Part shown: one piece after another, positions 24,978-33,616 of the stretch | Layout of the letters: each line of letters begins with the position of its first letter | Numbering within the stretch: the stretch's first letter is position 1 | Assembly (NCBI GenBank): GCA_002369515.1 | Contig: DFFM01000037.1 | Location: forward strand, 1-64,000 | Source of the DNA: Prevotella sp. UBA3776 | GTDB lineage: Bacteria > Bacteroidota > Bacteroidia > Bacteroidales > Bacteroidaceae | Direction of reading: 5' to 3' | Length of the DNA: 64,000 nt | Position numbers and translations under genes: made by a program | The notes under the pieces: model-generated | What the model saw: the letters and a program-made list of their open reading frames with translations, nothing else | What the model was told of the DNA's origin: nothing | The model's database searches: none

Positions 24978-26687
24978 TTATTCCACCACAAACTTCTTGC
25001 CGTTCCGAATGTAGATGCCGCGCTGTGGATGACTGACTTCCTGCCCTTGCAGATTGAAGGTGCGCGTGTTGACGGTAGAAGTGGGAGAGAGCAGGGTGGA
25101 GTGGATGCCTGTGGGATTGCTGAGCACCACAAGATTGAGTCTCACGCCGTGTCCCTGGATGGCAATTCCCTTCTTTACTGCTTCGTTGTACGTGGCCTCG
25201 CTGAAGGTGAGGTGCGAAACCCCTTTGTCGCCGTTTGAAATGCCATGAACACTGCTGGGATAATATTCTTTGTCGATGTTTGCGCCATCGACGAAAAACG
25301 AGGGATTGGATTTCCAGTCGCCATAGAACAGCTGAATCATGTTGTAGTCGGTGAAGTCGAGCGTATAGGCGAGGATAATCATGATGTCCTTTCCGTATTT
25401 GCTGATTTCGTTGCCAAGGATGGTGAGCTGCAAGCCGTTTCCCCAGTCCATCATGGCGTCACCTTCCCATATCACGTCGCCGCCCTCAATGTTGTCGATG
25501 CCCTCATGGTGTTCAGGCTCTTTGTATTCGGTGCCGGCTCCTTCACAGATTCCTTTCAGGAAGAACTCGTTGCCTACAGCCATGTTCTGCCAACGCTTGA
25601 AGATGCCGAACTGCTCGTTGCCGTTGCCGAAACCATTGTTGTCCCATACAAAAGCTGCGAATCCCCGCTTGCGGGCGTTGCTGACGGTGGTTTTCAGGTA
25701 GTACTGCATGTTTTCCTGCTGCGTCAGTTTGTCGGCCTCCTGATAGTGGTTGGTTACGCCGTATTCGCCCATGACTACTCCCAGTCCTTTCTTGCCCCAT
25801 GCGTTCTGAATGCGGTCGAAAAGACCGGCCTGCGTATCCTCGTTGTCAGCGGGAACCTTGCCCTTGTCTTTGTAAGCTTTGCCCCAGTAATAATAGTTCT
25901 GCGAGGGATTCTCGGTCAGCAGTCCGTAGCCGTAAGGGTCGTAGTAGTGATACTCCACGCTCAGACGCCCTTCCACCGGGTCGTTGGGGATGGTGAATCC
26001 GTTGAGGCCGTGGTAGGGGCTGCAGGCGTAGGTCTGCACCACAAGATGGCGGTAGTAGTTCTTTCCGCCCGTTGCGCGCACGGCGTCAACAAAGGTCTGG
26101 TTGTAGCTGTTCTGCACAGCCTGGTGCTCGGTGGTGGGGTTGGCCCAGTTGACGGTTGTCTCGTTGGTGCCTGCAAAGGCCAGCCGCTCGCCATAGTCGC
26201 GGAAGTAGGTGGCAATGCACTTCCAAAGGGCGGCCAGCTTGCGGTTGTTCTCCGTCTGTTTGCTGTAGAACGGGTTGCGGTCGAGCCATTCCTCGTGGTG
26301 GGTGTTGATGATGACGTACATGTCCTCGGCCAAAGCCCAATCCACCACTTCCTTGACGCGCGCCAGCCAAGCGTTGCTCACAGTCATGGACGATGCGTCG
26401 CTCAGCTGTTCAGTCCATCTGACGGGAATGCGAATGGCATTGAATCCGGCCTCCCTGACGGCATGAATCATCTCGCGTGTGGTCTTGGGGTTGCCCCATG
26501 CTGTTTCGCCGCCGCCGCTTTCCAGCGCGTTGCCCAGGTTCCAGCCCATCACTACATTGCGGCACCATTCTTGTGCCGAGAGGTTCATGCCGTTGTCGTC
26601 GGGTGCTACATCGGTTGTCTGTGCTTGCCCTGTGGATATGCCGAAAAACAGGAGCACTGCCAAAAGGAGTAAATTTCGTTTGTTCAT
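24978..26687 (-). CDS. Secreted GH5 endoglucanase-like enzyme
   Basis: A 569-residue secreted glycanase. Signal peptide at residues 1-23. The GH5 domain (about 35-400) shows MGWNLGNALE, IRIPVRW, INTHHEEW, the acid/base Glu176 in AGTNE and the nucleophile Glu308 in VVMGEYG. A second beta-rich region (about 430-540) may bind carbohydrate. The C-terminus has LQGQEV....RGIYIRNGKKFVV, a sorting-type tail common in this phylum and resembling type IX secretion signals. The start at 26687 sets the signal peptide. It interrupts the stretch between serA-alkD and DUF1015. Likely substrate is beta-glucan or cellulose. Confidence 0.88.
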   Translation of the reverse strand: MNKRNLLLLAVLLFFGISTGQAQTTDVAPDDNGMNLSAQEWCRNVVMGWNLGNALESGGGETAWGNPKTTREMIHAVREAGFNAIRIPVRWTEQLSDASSMTVSNAWLARVKEVVDWALAEDMYVIINTHHEEWLDRNPFYSKQTENNRKLAALWKCIATYFRDYGERLAFAGTNETTVNWANPTTEHQAVQNSYNQTFVDAVRATGGKNYYRHLVVQTYACSPYHGLNGFTIPNDPVEGRLSVEYHYYDPYGYGLLTENPSQNYYYWGKAYKDKGKVPADNEDTQAGLFDRIQNAWGKKGLGVVMGEYGVTNHYQEADKLTQQENMQYYLKTTVSNARKRGFAAFVWDNNGFGNGNEQFGIFKRWQNMAVGNEFFLKGICEGAGTEYKEPEHHEGIDNIEGGDVIWEGDAMMDWGNGLQLTILGNEISKYGKDIMIILAYTLDFTDYNMIQLFYGDWKSNPSFFVDGANIDKEYYPSSVHGISNGDKGVSHLTFSEATYNEAVKKGIAIQGHGVRLNLVVLSNPTGIHSTLLSPTSTVNTRTFNLQGQEVSHPQRGIYIRNGKKFVVE

Positions 26688-26728
26688 AATCTCAAGCTGA
26701 TAAAGGTGTTTAGTTCTTATTTTTTTTG

Positions 26729-26763
26729 CAAAAATACAATTAATAATCGACAGCCGCAACAAA
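26729..26763 (-). promoter_or_regulatory. Promoter of the GH5 gene
   Basis: The minus strand reads TTTG/TTG at 26757-26763, about 20 nt, then TATTTTTG at 26729-26736, 42 nt before the start codon. Confidence 0.7.
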
Positions 26764-26790
26764 TCCTTGCAAAAATAATATAACAAACAT

Positions 26791-26821
26791 TTTGCACTTT
26801 CAGAACTTCTGAGTAAATTTG
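26791..26821 (+). promoter_or_regulatory. Promoter of the DUF1015 gene
   Basis: TTTG at 26791-26794, a 19-nt spacer, then TAAATTTG at 26814-26821: an exact match to the phylum consensus. It is divergent from the GH5 promoter. Confidence 0.8.
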
Positions 26822-26870
26822 CAAACATATTTTAAGGTGAAACTTCTTTTTAACCTTACTTATTTATATT

Positions 26871-28118
26871 ATGGCAACAATAAAACCGTTTAAAGGAATC
26901 CGCCCCCCGAAAGAACTCGTGGAGCAGGTGGAAAGCCGTCCCTACGATGTGCTTGACAGCGAAGAAGCACGTGCCGAGGCCGGCGACAACGAAAAGAGTC
27001 TCTATCACATCATCAAACCCGAAATCGACTTCCCCGAGGGCACCAGCGAGTACGACCCGCGCGTCTATGAGAAAGCCGCCGAGAATTTCAAGAAGTTCCA
27101 GCAAAAGGGGTGGCTCGTACAGGACGACAAGGAGCAGTACTACATCTACGCACAGACCATGAACGGCAAAACCCAGTACGGCCTCGTGGTGGGTGCCTAT
27201 GTCGATGACTATATGAAAGGCAACATCAAGAAGCATGAGCTCACCCGCCGTGACAAGGAAGAGGACCGCATGAAACATGTACGCGTGAACAATGCCAACA
27301 TCGAGCCAGTGTTCTTTGCCTATCCTGACAACGTAGTGCTCAACGACCTCATCATGCGCTATGCCAAGACTGAGCCCGAGTATGACTTCATAGCCCCCAT
27401 CGACGGTTTCCGCCACCAGTTCTGGTGTGTGGCCGACGACAACGACATACGAACCATTACCGAAGAGTTTGCCAAGATGCCCACACTCTACATCGCAGAC
27501 GGCCATCACCGCTCGGCTGCAGCCGCACTCGTGGGAGCAGAAAAGCAAAAGCAGAACCCCAACCACCGGGGCGACGAGGAGTACAACTACTTCATGGCCG
27601 TTTGTTTCCAGGCAAGCCAGCTCACCATCCTCGACTACAACCGCGTGGTGAAAGACCTCAACGGGCTTACTTCAGAGCAGTTCCTCGAGGCACTTAGCCA
27701 GAACTTCACCGTTGAGGACAAGGGCACAGACATCTACAAGCCCACCCGCCTGCACGAGTTCTCGCTCTATCTCGACGGCCACTGGTACTGCCTCACGGCC
27801 AAACCGGGAACCTTCGACAGCAGCGACCCCATCGGAGTGCTCGACGTTGACATCTCCAGTAGGCTCATTCTTGACCAGATTCTCAACATCGGCGACCTGC
27901 GCTCCAGCCAGCGCATTGATTTTGTGGGAGGACTGCGCGGACTCGGCGAGTTGAAGCGCCGCGTTGACAGTGGCGAAATGCGCATGGCACTGGCTCTCTA
28001 TCCCGTTTCCATGCAGCAAATCATGGACATAGCCGACAGCGGCAAGATTATGCCGCCCAAGGCCACGTGGTTCGAGCCCAAGTTGCGCTCTGGACTTGTC
28101 ATCCACAAACTTGATTAA
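26871..28118 (+). CDS. DUF1015 family protein
   Basis: A 415-residue cytoplasmic protein of the DUF1015 family. It carries IKPFKGIRPP at the start, SRPYDVLDSEEAR (21-34), and the most conserved stretch, YIADGHHRSAAA (about 206-217), which resembles a ParB/phosphate-binding type motif. Function is not established. In Bacteroidota it is often near serC-serA, and here it lies about 3.4 kb downstream, with AlkD and GH5 in between, which hints at a disrupted ancestral serine cluster. It has its own consensus promoter. Confidence 0.85.
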   Translation: MATIKPFKGIRPPKELVEQVESRPYDVLDSEEARAEAGDNEKSLYHIIKPEIDFPEGTSEYDPRVYEKAAENFKKFQQKGWLVQDDKEQYYIYAQTMNGKTQYGLVVGAYVDDYMKGNIKKHELTRRDKEEDRMKHVRVNNANIEPVFFAYPDNVVLNDLIMRYAKTEPEYDFIAPIDGFRHQFWCVADDNDIRTITEEFAKMPTLYIADGHHRSAAAALVGAEKQKQNPNHRGDEEYNYFMAVCFQASQLTILDYNRVVKDLNGLTSEQFLEALSQNFTVEDKGTDIYKPTRLHEFSLYLDGHWYCLTAKPGTFDSSDPIGVLDVDISSRLILDQILNIGDLRSSQRIDFVGGLRGLGELKRRVDSGEMRMALALYPVSMQQIMDIADSGKIMPPKATWFEPKLRSGLVIHKLD

Positions 28119-28145
28119 GCGGCACGTTTCCAATTTGAAACATTA

Positions 28146-28733
28146 ATGTCCGACCTCTATAAAACCATTACCAACGACATAGGCGAGGGCTACTACACCG
28201 AAAAGCGCAGTAAGTTCCTCGCCTTTGCACACCACGTTGAAACCATCGACGAGGTGAAAGACATCGTTGCACAATACCGAAAGAAATACTACGACGCTCG
28301 CCACGTGTGCTATGCCTACATGCTGGGGCATGAGCGTCTTGATTTCCGTGCCAACGACGACGGCGAGCCCAGTTCCACTGCCGGTAAACCCATTTTGGGG
28401 CAGATCAATTCCAACGAACTCACCAACATACTCATCGTCGTGGTGCGCTATTACGGAGGTGTCAACTTGGGCACAGGAGGGCTCATCGTGGCCTACAAGA
28501 CAGCCGCTGCCGATGCCATTGCCCACAGTCTGGTGGAGGAGCGACAGGTGGAGGAAACCATCAAATACAGTTTTTCCTACCCCATGATGAACGATGTCAT
28601 GCGCGTTGTAAAGGAGATGAATCCGCGCATTGTCAGTCAGACTTTCGACAACACATGTCAAATCACGCTCAGTATCAGAAAAAGCCTGGCAGAGCAATTA
28701 AGAAGCAGATTGCAAAAACTTTCTTTCGAATAA
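28146..28733 (+). CDS. YigZ/IMPACT (UPF0029) family protein
   Basis: A 195-residue protein of the YigZ family. The signature ARHVCYAYMLG....RANDDGEPSSTAGKPIL and RYYGGVNLGTGGLI (about residues 48-115) is complete, followed by the ferredoxin-like C-terminal domain. Family members bind RNA or ribosomes in eukaryotes; the bacterial role is unclear. It is 27 nt downstream of the DUF1015 gene and probably shares its transcript, ending just before the tRNA-Ser promoter. Confidence 0.9.
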   Translation: MSDLYKTITNDIGEGYYTEKRSKFLAFAHHVETIDEVKDIVAQYRKKYYDARHVCYAYMLGHERLDFRANDDGEPSSTAGKPILGQINSNELTNILIVVVRYYGGVNLGTGGLIVAYKTAAADAIAHSLVEERQVEETIKYSFSYPMMNDVMRVVKEMNPRIVSQTFDNTCQITLSIRKSLAEQLRSRLQKLSFE

Positions 28734-28735
28734 AT

Positions 28736-28766
28736 TTTGTCAATTCAAAAACTATTATTACCTTTG
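28736..28766 (+). promoter_or_regulatory. Promoter of tRNA-Ser
   Basis: TTTG at 28736-28739, a 19-nt spacer, TACCTTTG at 28759-28766, then CATCCGCAAA as at the other tRNA loci. Confidence 0.85.
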
Positions 28767-28783
28767 CATCCGCAAACAAGAAA

Positions 28784-28871
28784 GGAAGGTTGGCAGAGTG
28801 ATCGATCGCGCTGGACTCGAAATCCGGTATACCCCTTTCGGGTATCGGGGGTTTGAATCCCTCACCTTCCG
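28784..28871 (+). tRNA. tRNA-Ser (anticodon CGA)
   Basis: An 88-nt tRNA with acceptor GGAAGGT/ACCTTCC, discriminator G, anticodon CGA at 28818-28820 and a long variable arm (TATACCCCTTTCGGGTATCG) typical of serine tRNAs. CCA is not encoded. Confidence 0.95.
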
Positions 28872-28879
28872 CAAATAGA

Positions 28880-28917
28880 AAAATTCCAGCACCTCAAAAT
28901 GGTGCTGGAATTTTTTA
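28880..28917 (+). terminator. Terminator of tRNA-Ser
   Basis: Perfect 14-bp stem AAAATTCCAGCACC/GGTGCTGGAATTTT with a 7-nt loop, followed by a T-run. Confidence 0.85.
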
Positions 28918-29160
28918 ATACGTTCTGATTGTCAGAAACTTACGTATTCTTTCTATTCTTGAAAAGCTCGGCACCTTTTGTCAGGAAATCATTTTCAATT
29001 CACCAAAAAGTGCACATTTTGTGTATAAATTTGTTACAAGTTTGTGCCGGAAGTAAGTTCTGCAGTTGCTTCTTAATTCTATCTTTATAAGCCGTCACGG
29101 CCCATTTGAAATGGGCGACACACTTGTTCTTCTCTTTTAACGAGCCATTTTATGTAGGCA

Positions 29161-29874
29161 TTATAGGTCTTTGTCTTTTGTTATTCTTGCCAAATAGTCG
29201 TAGTGGGAACCTTCGGCCACCACCTCGGCATTGTACCCATTCTCTTTGGCTAAATGGCATAATTTGTCAGCATCAATGTAGAGCCAGGGAAATGGTTCGC
29301 CAATAGTATTGTTGTATTGCATGCGGAAGTGCTGTTCGCCATAGTATTCCATGTCGGGCATGTAGTCCTCGAACACATAGCTGATGTCTGATGAATCGCA
29401 AAGGACTTGTCCCCCAGGAGCTAAAATCTTGTCGAGCAAACAGAAAAAAACGGGCATGCGCTGGAGTGTGCCGACAATGCCGATGCCATTCATCAGCATG
29501 AGTATGGTGTCGAATTGTTCCCCTTCAAGCGTGAAGAAATCCTGTTCTCTGACGTTCTTCACCCCGCGCTGTTTCATGGTTTGCACGGATAAGGGAGAAA
29601 TGTCGATGGCGGTCACGTCGGTTCCCCATTGTTGAAGAACCAGCGAGTGGCATCCCGCAGCTGCTCCCACGTCGAGGGTTCTGCCCTTGGCCATGCAGAG
29701 AGCCTGCCGCTCAATCTCGGGCATTTCTTCGTAGGTGCGAAAGAGGGTAGGCAAGGGAATCTCGTCCTCTTCGAACATGGGAGAGAACACTCTCAGCCTG
29801 TCGGCTTTCTTGTATTTGTGGTATTCGGCGATGGCTTTTCCCATCGGATCGTTGTTGTGGCTCATTCTCTTCAT
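29161..29874 (-). CDS. SAM-dependent methyltransferase (class I)
   Basis: A 237-residue protein with motif I TLDVGAAAGCHSLVLQQ (about residues 66-82), DVTAIDISP (the acidic residue binding the SAM ribose) and FDTILMLMNGIG (motif IV position). The substrate is unknown; the fold resembles small-molecule or ubiquinone-type methyltransferases. The start at 29874 follows a TAACTTTG promoter element by about 48 nt; the longer frame runs into the promoter. It is a single-gene unit, convergent with tRNA-Ser. Confidence 0.8.
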   Translation of the reverse strand: MKRMSHNNDPMGKAIAEYHKYKKADRLRVFSPMFEEDEIPLPTLFRTYEEMPEIERQALCMAKGRTLDVGAAAGCHSLVLQQWGTDVTAIDISPLSVQTMKQRGVKNVREQDFFTLEGEQFDTILMLMNGIGIVGTLQRMPVFFCLLDKILAPGGQVLCDSSDISYVFEDYMPDMEYYGEQHFRMQYNNTIGEPFPWLYIDADKLCHLAKENGYNAEVVAEGSHYDYLARITKDKDL

Positions 29875-29921
29875 CGTTTGCATCTTTTGAACTTGGTTCG
29901 TGTTTTTGGATTGTTGGGATG

Positions 29922-29929
29922 CAAAGTTA
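29922..29929 (-). promoter_or_regulatory. Promoter -7 box of the methyltransferase gene
   Basis: TAACTTTG on the minus strand, followed by CATCCC. Confidence 0.6.
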
Positions 29930-30088
29930 CGAATAAGCATGCATAATAAGGAAAATTTTTCATGATATTTGAGTTTACAGGGATAGATGGTGCATGATGG
30001 CGTGTGATGGTTTGCAAGGAAATTGGTATTGTTCCGCAAGATTGGCCACTGTTTTTTTGGTGTTGTAACAAAAATGTAACCTAAGCAA

Positions 30089-30120
30089 TTGGGCGTATTT
30101 GTTTTTTATGTGTAATTTTG
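30089..30120 (+). promoter_or_regulatory. Promoter of the TerC-family gene (near-leaderless)
   Basis: TTG at 30089-30091, about 21 nt, then TAATTTTG at 30113-30120; the ATG begins at 30126. Confidence 0.6.
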
Positions 30121-30125
30121 CACCC

Positions 30126-31127
30126 ATGAATTTAATGGAATTGCCCCTTTGGGCTTGGATTGTTTTTTACGTATTGGTTCTGCTCATGCTGGTGGCTGAC
30201 CTGAAAATGTTCGGAAAGAAAGGCCAGCACGAAGTACACGTAGGTGAAGCGCTAAAGATGACCGCTGTATGGATAGGTGTCTCTTTGCTTTTCTGTGCAG
30301 GCATTTATTTTTTCTATCCTGTCGATTCTCACGAGATGGCCATGGAGTTTTTGGCTGGCTATCTGATAGAAAAATCGTTGTCGATGGACAACTTGTTCGT
30401 GTTCCTGATGCTTTTCTCTTTCTTTGGCATCGAACGGAAATACCAGCATGAAGTACTCTTCTGGGGCATTTTCGGCGCACTCGTCCTCCGCAGCATATTC
30501 ATTTTCGCCGGTGCTGCCATGGTGGAGCGTTTTGAATGGGTTTTGGGTCTTTTCGGACTCTTCCTGCTCTATACGGGCGGAAAGATGTTTGCCCATGATG
30601 ACAACCAGCAGTCTGACCCTTCGCAGAACATCATTGTTCGTTGGTTTCGTAAGCTCTATCCCGTAACCGACAAGATGTATGGTGGCCGTTTCTTCATCAC
30701 AGAAAACGGCCGTTGCATGGCAACACCGCTGTTTGTTGCTTTGTTGGTGATTGAAACTACTGATATTGCCTTTGCCGTTGACAGCATTCCTGCCGTGTTC
30801 AGTGTCAGCCGCGACCCGTTCATCGTGCTCACCTCCAACATCTTCGCCATCCTGGGTCTGCGCGCCCTCTACTTTGCCTTGGCTGCCGTAGCAAAATATT
30901 TCAAGTATCTGAAGTATGGCTTGGGCATCATACTTATTTTTGTCGGCATCAAAATGCTGTTGGCCATGAACGAATACGTCAACTCGCTGGGTTCGCTTCT
31001 GGGTTTGAACTTGAACATCCCCCACATTGAGGTTCCCACCCCTGTCAGCCTTGTTGTCATCTTTGGTGTCTTGGCATTGTCGATGCTACTGTCCTTCCTT
31101 GTAACGAAACACGAGCAAACGCGTTAA
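30126..31127 (+). CDS. TerC/Alx-family membrane protein (probable Mn2+ exporter)
   Basis: A 333-residue inner-membrane protein with about nine hydrophobic segments. The family motifs IEKSLSMDNLFVF (about 75-87) and VIETTDIAFAVDSIPA (about 203-218) carry the acidic residues thought to bind metal. TerC/Alx proteins export manganese, in part to supply secreted metalloenzymes. No manganese riboswitch fits the very short leader. The start at 30126 was chosen because the -7 box covers any earlier one. The M15 peptidase gene follows by 46 nt. Confidence 0.88.
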   Translation: MNLMELPLWAWIVFYVLVLLMLVADLKMFGKKGQHEVHVGEALKMTAVWIGVSLLFCAGIYFFYPVDSHEMAMEFLAGYLIEKSLSMDNLFVFLMLFSFFGIERKYQHEVLFWGIFGALVLRSIFIFAGAAMVERFEWVLGLFGLFLLYTGGKMFAHDDNQQSDPSQNIIVRWFRKLYPVTDKMYGGRFFITENGRCMATPLFVALLVIETTDIAFAVDSIPAVFSVSRDPFIVLTSNIFAILGLRALYFALAAVAKYFKYLKYGLGIILIFVGIKMLLAMNEYVNSLGSLLGLNLNIPHIEVPTPVSLVVIFGVLALSMLLSFLVTKHEQTR

Positions 31128-31173
31128 TGTGGTTTTTCACTGTCTGCATAGGTTTTTCATAAAAAAAGAATTG

Positions 31174-31989
31174 ATGCGTAGCATACTATTGTCCATCAGC
31201 GTTTTGTTGTTCGTCAGTTGCAGCAATGTGCCAGGGCAGACTTCTTCTCGGGAACGCGCTTCGGAGTTGGAGGGTGTTGCTGCGGAAGAGGGTATGCCTT
31301 TGAACGTCAAGAGGCTGAAAGAATCTTATCCACAGTTCAACATCACCTATGCAGCCAACCATGTTCTCTTTGGCGACGGGACAGCGATTGTATATGACGA
31401 CGGACGGGAAAAGAGCTTTGCCGAAAAACTTGACGACTGTGACGTTGAGGACATGTTTTCCACGGCTTACAACGTTGACGACTCTGTTCCTGATTATCTG
31501 AACGATTGTGGAAGAGGGCGTTGCGAGCCTTTTTTCAAGAAAATGTATGGCAGCAGCAAAGCCGCGGTCAGGAAAAAACTGGTGAAGGTGTATTGGTTTG
31601 GTAAGGTCATACCGTTCACGCGGGTGAACGGGGCTGCAGTGCAATTGAGAAAGGTGGCCTACGAATTGTCCCGTAGGCCCCATTTGCGGAAATATCTGAC
31701 CGATGCCTCATCGTTCAATTGGCGCACGGTGAGAGGAGCCAACCGTCAAAGCGCCCACAGCTACGCTATAGCCATCGACATCAACACCTCTTTTGCAGAC
31801 TATTGGCTTTGGTCGAACCCCGACTGTTCGGAAACGGACACGCTGAAGTATTCAAACCGCATTCCCATGGAGATTGTCAGGGTGTTCGAGAAGCACGGCT
31901 TCATCTGGGGTGGGCGATGGTATCATTTTGACACAATGCACTTTGAATACAGACCAGAGTTGGTGGGAGTCAGGAATGCGGGAGCTTGA
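31174..31989 (+). CDS. M15-type peptidoglycan peptidase lipoprotein
   Basis: A 271-residue lipoprotein (signal peptide with LLFVSCS lipobox, Cys near residue 16). The C-terminal half has the zinc-peptidase pattern of M15 D-Ala-D-Ala/L-Ala-D-Glu peptidases: SAHSYAIAIDIN (zinc His and Asp) and WGGRWYHFDTMHFEY (catalytic and zinc residues). It likely trims peptide stems in the periplasm. The start at 31174 gives the lipoprotein signal; the earlier frame start adds residues with no signal. It may share the TerC transcript; a zinc enzyme beside a metal transporter is suggestive only. Confidence 0.85.
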   Translation: MRSILLSISVLLFVSCSNVPGQTSSRERASELEGVAAEEGMPLNVKRLKESYPQFNITYAANHVLFGDGTAIVYDDGREKSFAEKLDDCDVEDMFSTAYNVDDSVPDYLNDCGRGRCEPFFKKMYGSSKAAVRKKLVKVYWFGKVIPFTRVNGAAVQLRKVAYELSRRPHLRKYLTDASSFNWRTVRGANRQSAHSYAIAIDINTSFADYWLWSNPDCSETDTLKYSNRIPMEIVRVFEKHGFIWGGRWYHFDTMHFEYRPELVGVRNAGA

Positions 31990-31991
31990 CG

Positions 31992-33113
31992 TCAGCGATT
32001 CTCGAACGCTTGGGCGACAATCTTCAGATTGTCAATGATTTGGATGTGTTGCGGGCAGAACCCTTGACACTGTCCACAGGCTATACAGTCGCTGGCCACT
32101 CCGTTGTCCTCGGCCAACTTTTGGTACTCTGCGCACAATTGCTCGGCTGGTGAGTCGGCTTTGGCCTGCTGCAACGAGTTGTACAGACTAAAGTATTCGG
32201 GTATGCAGATGCCTTGCGGACATCCGTCTGTGCAATAGTGGCAGGCTGTGCAGGGAATGGCGATGGCGTTTTTTATAATGCCTGCAGCCTGCCTCACACG
32301 TGTCTGTTCGTCGCGGCTGAGAGGTTGGAAATCGCCCATGGTGCGCGTGTTGTCGTCCATCTGCTGCTCATCGCTCATTCCGCTAAGCACCATCATTACA
32401 TTGGGCAGGGAGGCGCAATAGCGAAGTGCCCACGAGGCAGGGCTGGCTTCGGGATTCTGCTGGCGGAAGAGTTGTTCCACTTGCTGTGGCACTTTGGCAA
32501 GCGAGCCTCCCTTCACTGGTTCCATCACGATGACGGGCTTGCCGTAGCGTGTGCAGAGGTCGTAGCAAGTTTGCGATTCTATCTTTGGGCTGTCCCAATC
32601 GAGATAATTAATTTGCAACTGCACGAATTCGGTTTCGGGATGGTCTTTCAGAAGCTGTTCCAGAAGGTGGGAGTCATCGTGGAACGAGAATCCAATATGC
32701 CGAATCTTGCCTTCGGTCTTCTTGCGGACAATGAACCCCCAGCCGTCAACGCGATCCATGGTTTCCACATACTCTTTGTTGAGTGCATGGAGCCAATAGT
32801 AGTCGAAATAGTCAACGCCACACTTTTGCAACTGGTCGTTGAAAATGCGCTCAAGGTCAGCTCTCTTTTTCACGTCCCAGCAGGGCATCTTGTCGGTGAC
32901 GGTGAAGCGTTCGCGTGGATAGCGCTTGGCGACAGCTTCGCGGAATGCCAGTTCGCTGGCTCCCCCGTGGTAGGGGTAGGCAGTATCAAAATAGGTGAAG
33001 CCGCGCTCCATGAACACATCAACCATCTGTTTGAAGCGATTCAAGTCGATGCTCGTTTGGTCGCCGGCATCCTTCAATGGCAGCCGCATGAGGCCGAATC
33101 CTAGCTTTTTCAT
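31992..33113 (-). CDS. Aldo/keto reductase with two C-terminal 4Fe-4S motifs
   Basis: A 373-residue oxidoreductase. The AKR barrel (1-280) shows FDTAYPYHGG (Asp and Tyr), TDKMP (Lys) and YWLHAL (His) of the catalytic tetrad. The C-terminal region (290-373) has CTACHYCTDGCPQG and CIACGQCQGFCPQH, two ferredoxin-type cluster motifs. Such fusions are common in anaerobes; the substrate is unknown. Its ATG overlaps the stop of the upstream ECF gene (ATGA at 33110-33113), so translation is coupled. Confidence 0.88.
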   Translation of the reverse strand: MKKLGFGLMRLPLKDAGDQTSIDLNRFKQMVDVFMERGFTYFDTAYPYHGGASELAFREAVAKRYPRERFTVTDKMPCWDVKKRADLERIFNDQLQKCGVDYFDYYWLHALNKEYVETMDRVDGWGFIVRKKTEGKIRHIGFSFHDDSHLLEQLLKDHPETEFVQLQINYLDWDSPKIESQTCYDLCTRYGKPVIVMEPVKGGSLAKVPQQVEQLFRQQNPEASPASWALRYCASLPNVMMVLSGMSDEQQMDDNTRTMGDFQPLSRDEQTRVRQAAGIIKNAIAIPCTACHYCTDGCPQGICIPEYFSLYNSLQQAKADSPAEQLCAEYQKLAEDNGVASDCIACGQCQGFCPQHIQIIDNLKIVAQAFENR

Positions 33114-33616
33114 GCGGCCATTTTTTTCAGCAGCACAAAGGTGCCAAACACTTGCAGCAAGAGTCCTGGCCAGCCGATGGTGAAGTCGGCCATTGTGGCG
33201 GCAGCGCTTCCTGTGAGAAGCCATTCGCCGACACCGCCCAGACATTCGGCAGCAACGACAACGCCTGTAAGCAACAGCAGGCTGACCGACTTGAAACGTT
33301 GGGCCACCATGCCAGCCACCAGTGCCAGTACAACCAGCTTGAGCGTCATGACGGGAAGCACAGCCCATTGCGGCTGTCCGAACAGCAAGTGGTTGACTAA
33401 GGGTGAAAGGACTGCAGCCAGCAATGCGGCGCGCCATCCAAATTTGTAGGCTCCAGCAATGATTACGAACGACAACGGAGCGAAGATGAAGCCGCCCTGT
33501 GGAATGAGGTGGAACAACTGTGGCAGCACGATGTTGCAACCAATGAAAAGTGCGGCCATCATGTAGGTGCGCGCCTCGTTGAACTGAAGGGTGTAGAGAC
33601 TGGTATTTGCTTCCAT
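33110..33616 (-). CDS. ECF-type transporter S-component-like membrane protein
   Basis: A 168-residue membrane protein with about five hydrophobic helices (for example LFIGCNIVLPQLFHLIPQGG, FVIIAGAYKFGW, LPVMTLKLVVLALVAGM). This layout is that of small substrate-capture S components of energy-coupling-factor vitamin transporters; the ligand is not evident. No ECF A or T genes are in the window, so it would share a module encoded elsewhere. The start at 33616 is 120 nt from the -7 box, leaving a structured leader. It is coupled to the aldo/keto reductase by ATGA. Confidence 0.7.
   Translation of the reverse strand: MEANTSLYTLQFNEARTYMMAALFIGCNIVLPQLFHLIPQGGFIFAPLSFVIIAGAYKFGWRAALLAAVLSPLVNHLLFGQPQWAVLPVMTLKLVVLALVAGMVAQRFKSVSLLLLTGVVVAAECLGGVGEWLLTGSAAATMADFTIGWPGLLLQVFGTFVLLKKMAA

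Noticed and set aside
25245..26672. A 475-residue plus-strand frame opposite the GH5 gene
   Set aside because: GH5 on the minus strand has signal peptide, catalytic residues, promoter and terminator; the plus frame has none.
28918..29160. Possible small RNA between tRNA-Ser and the methyltransferase gene
   Set aside because: Only a CCATTTGAAATGG-type short hairpin was seen; no consensus promoter and no terminator.
30061..30125. A manganese (yybP-ykoY) riboswitch before the TerC-family gene
   Set aside because: The -7 box is only about 6 nt from the start codon, leaving no room for an aptamer.
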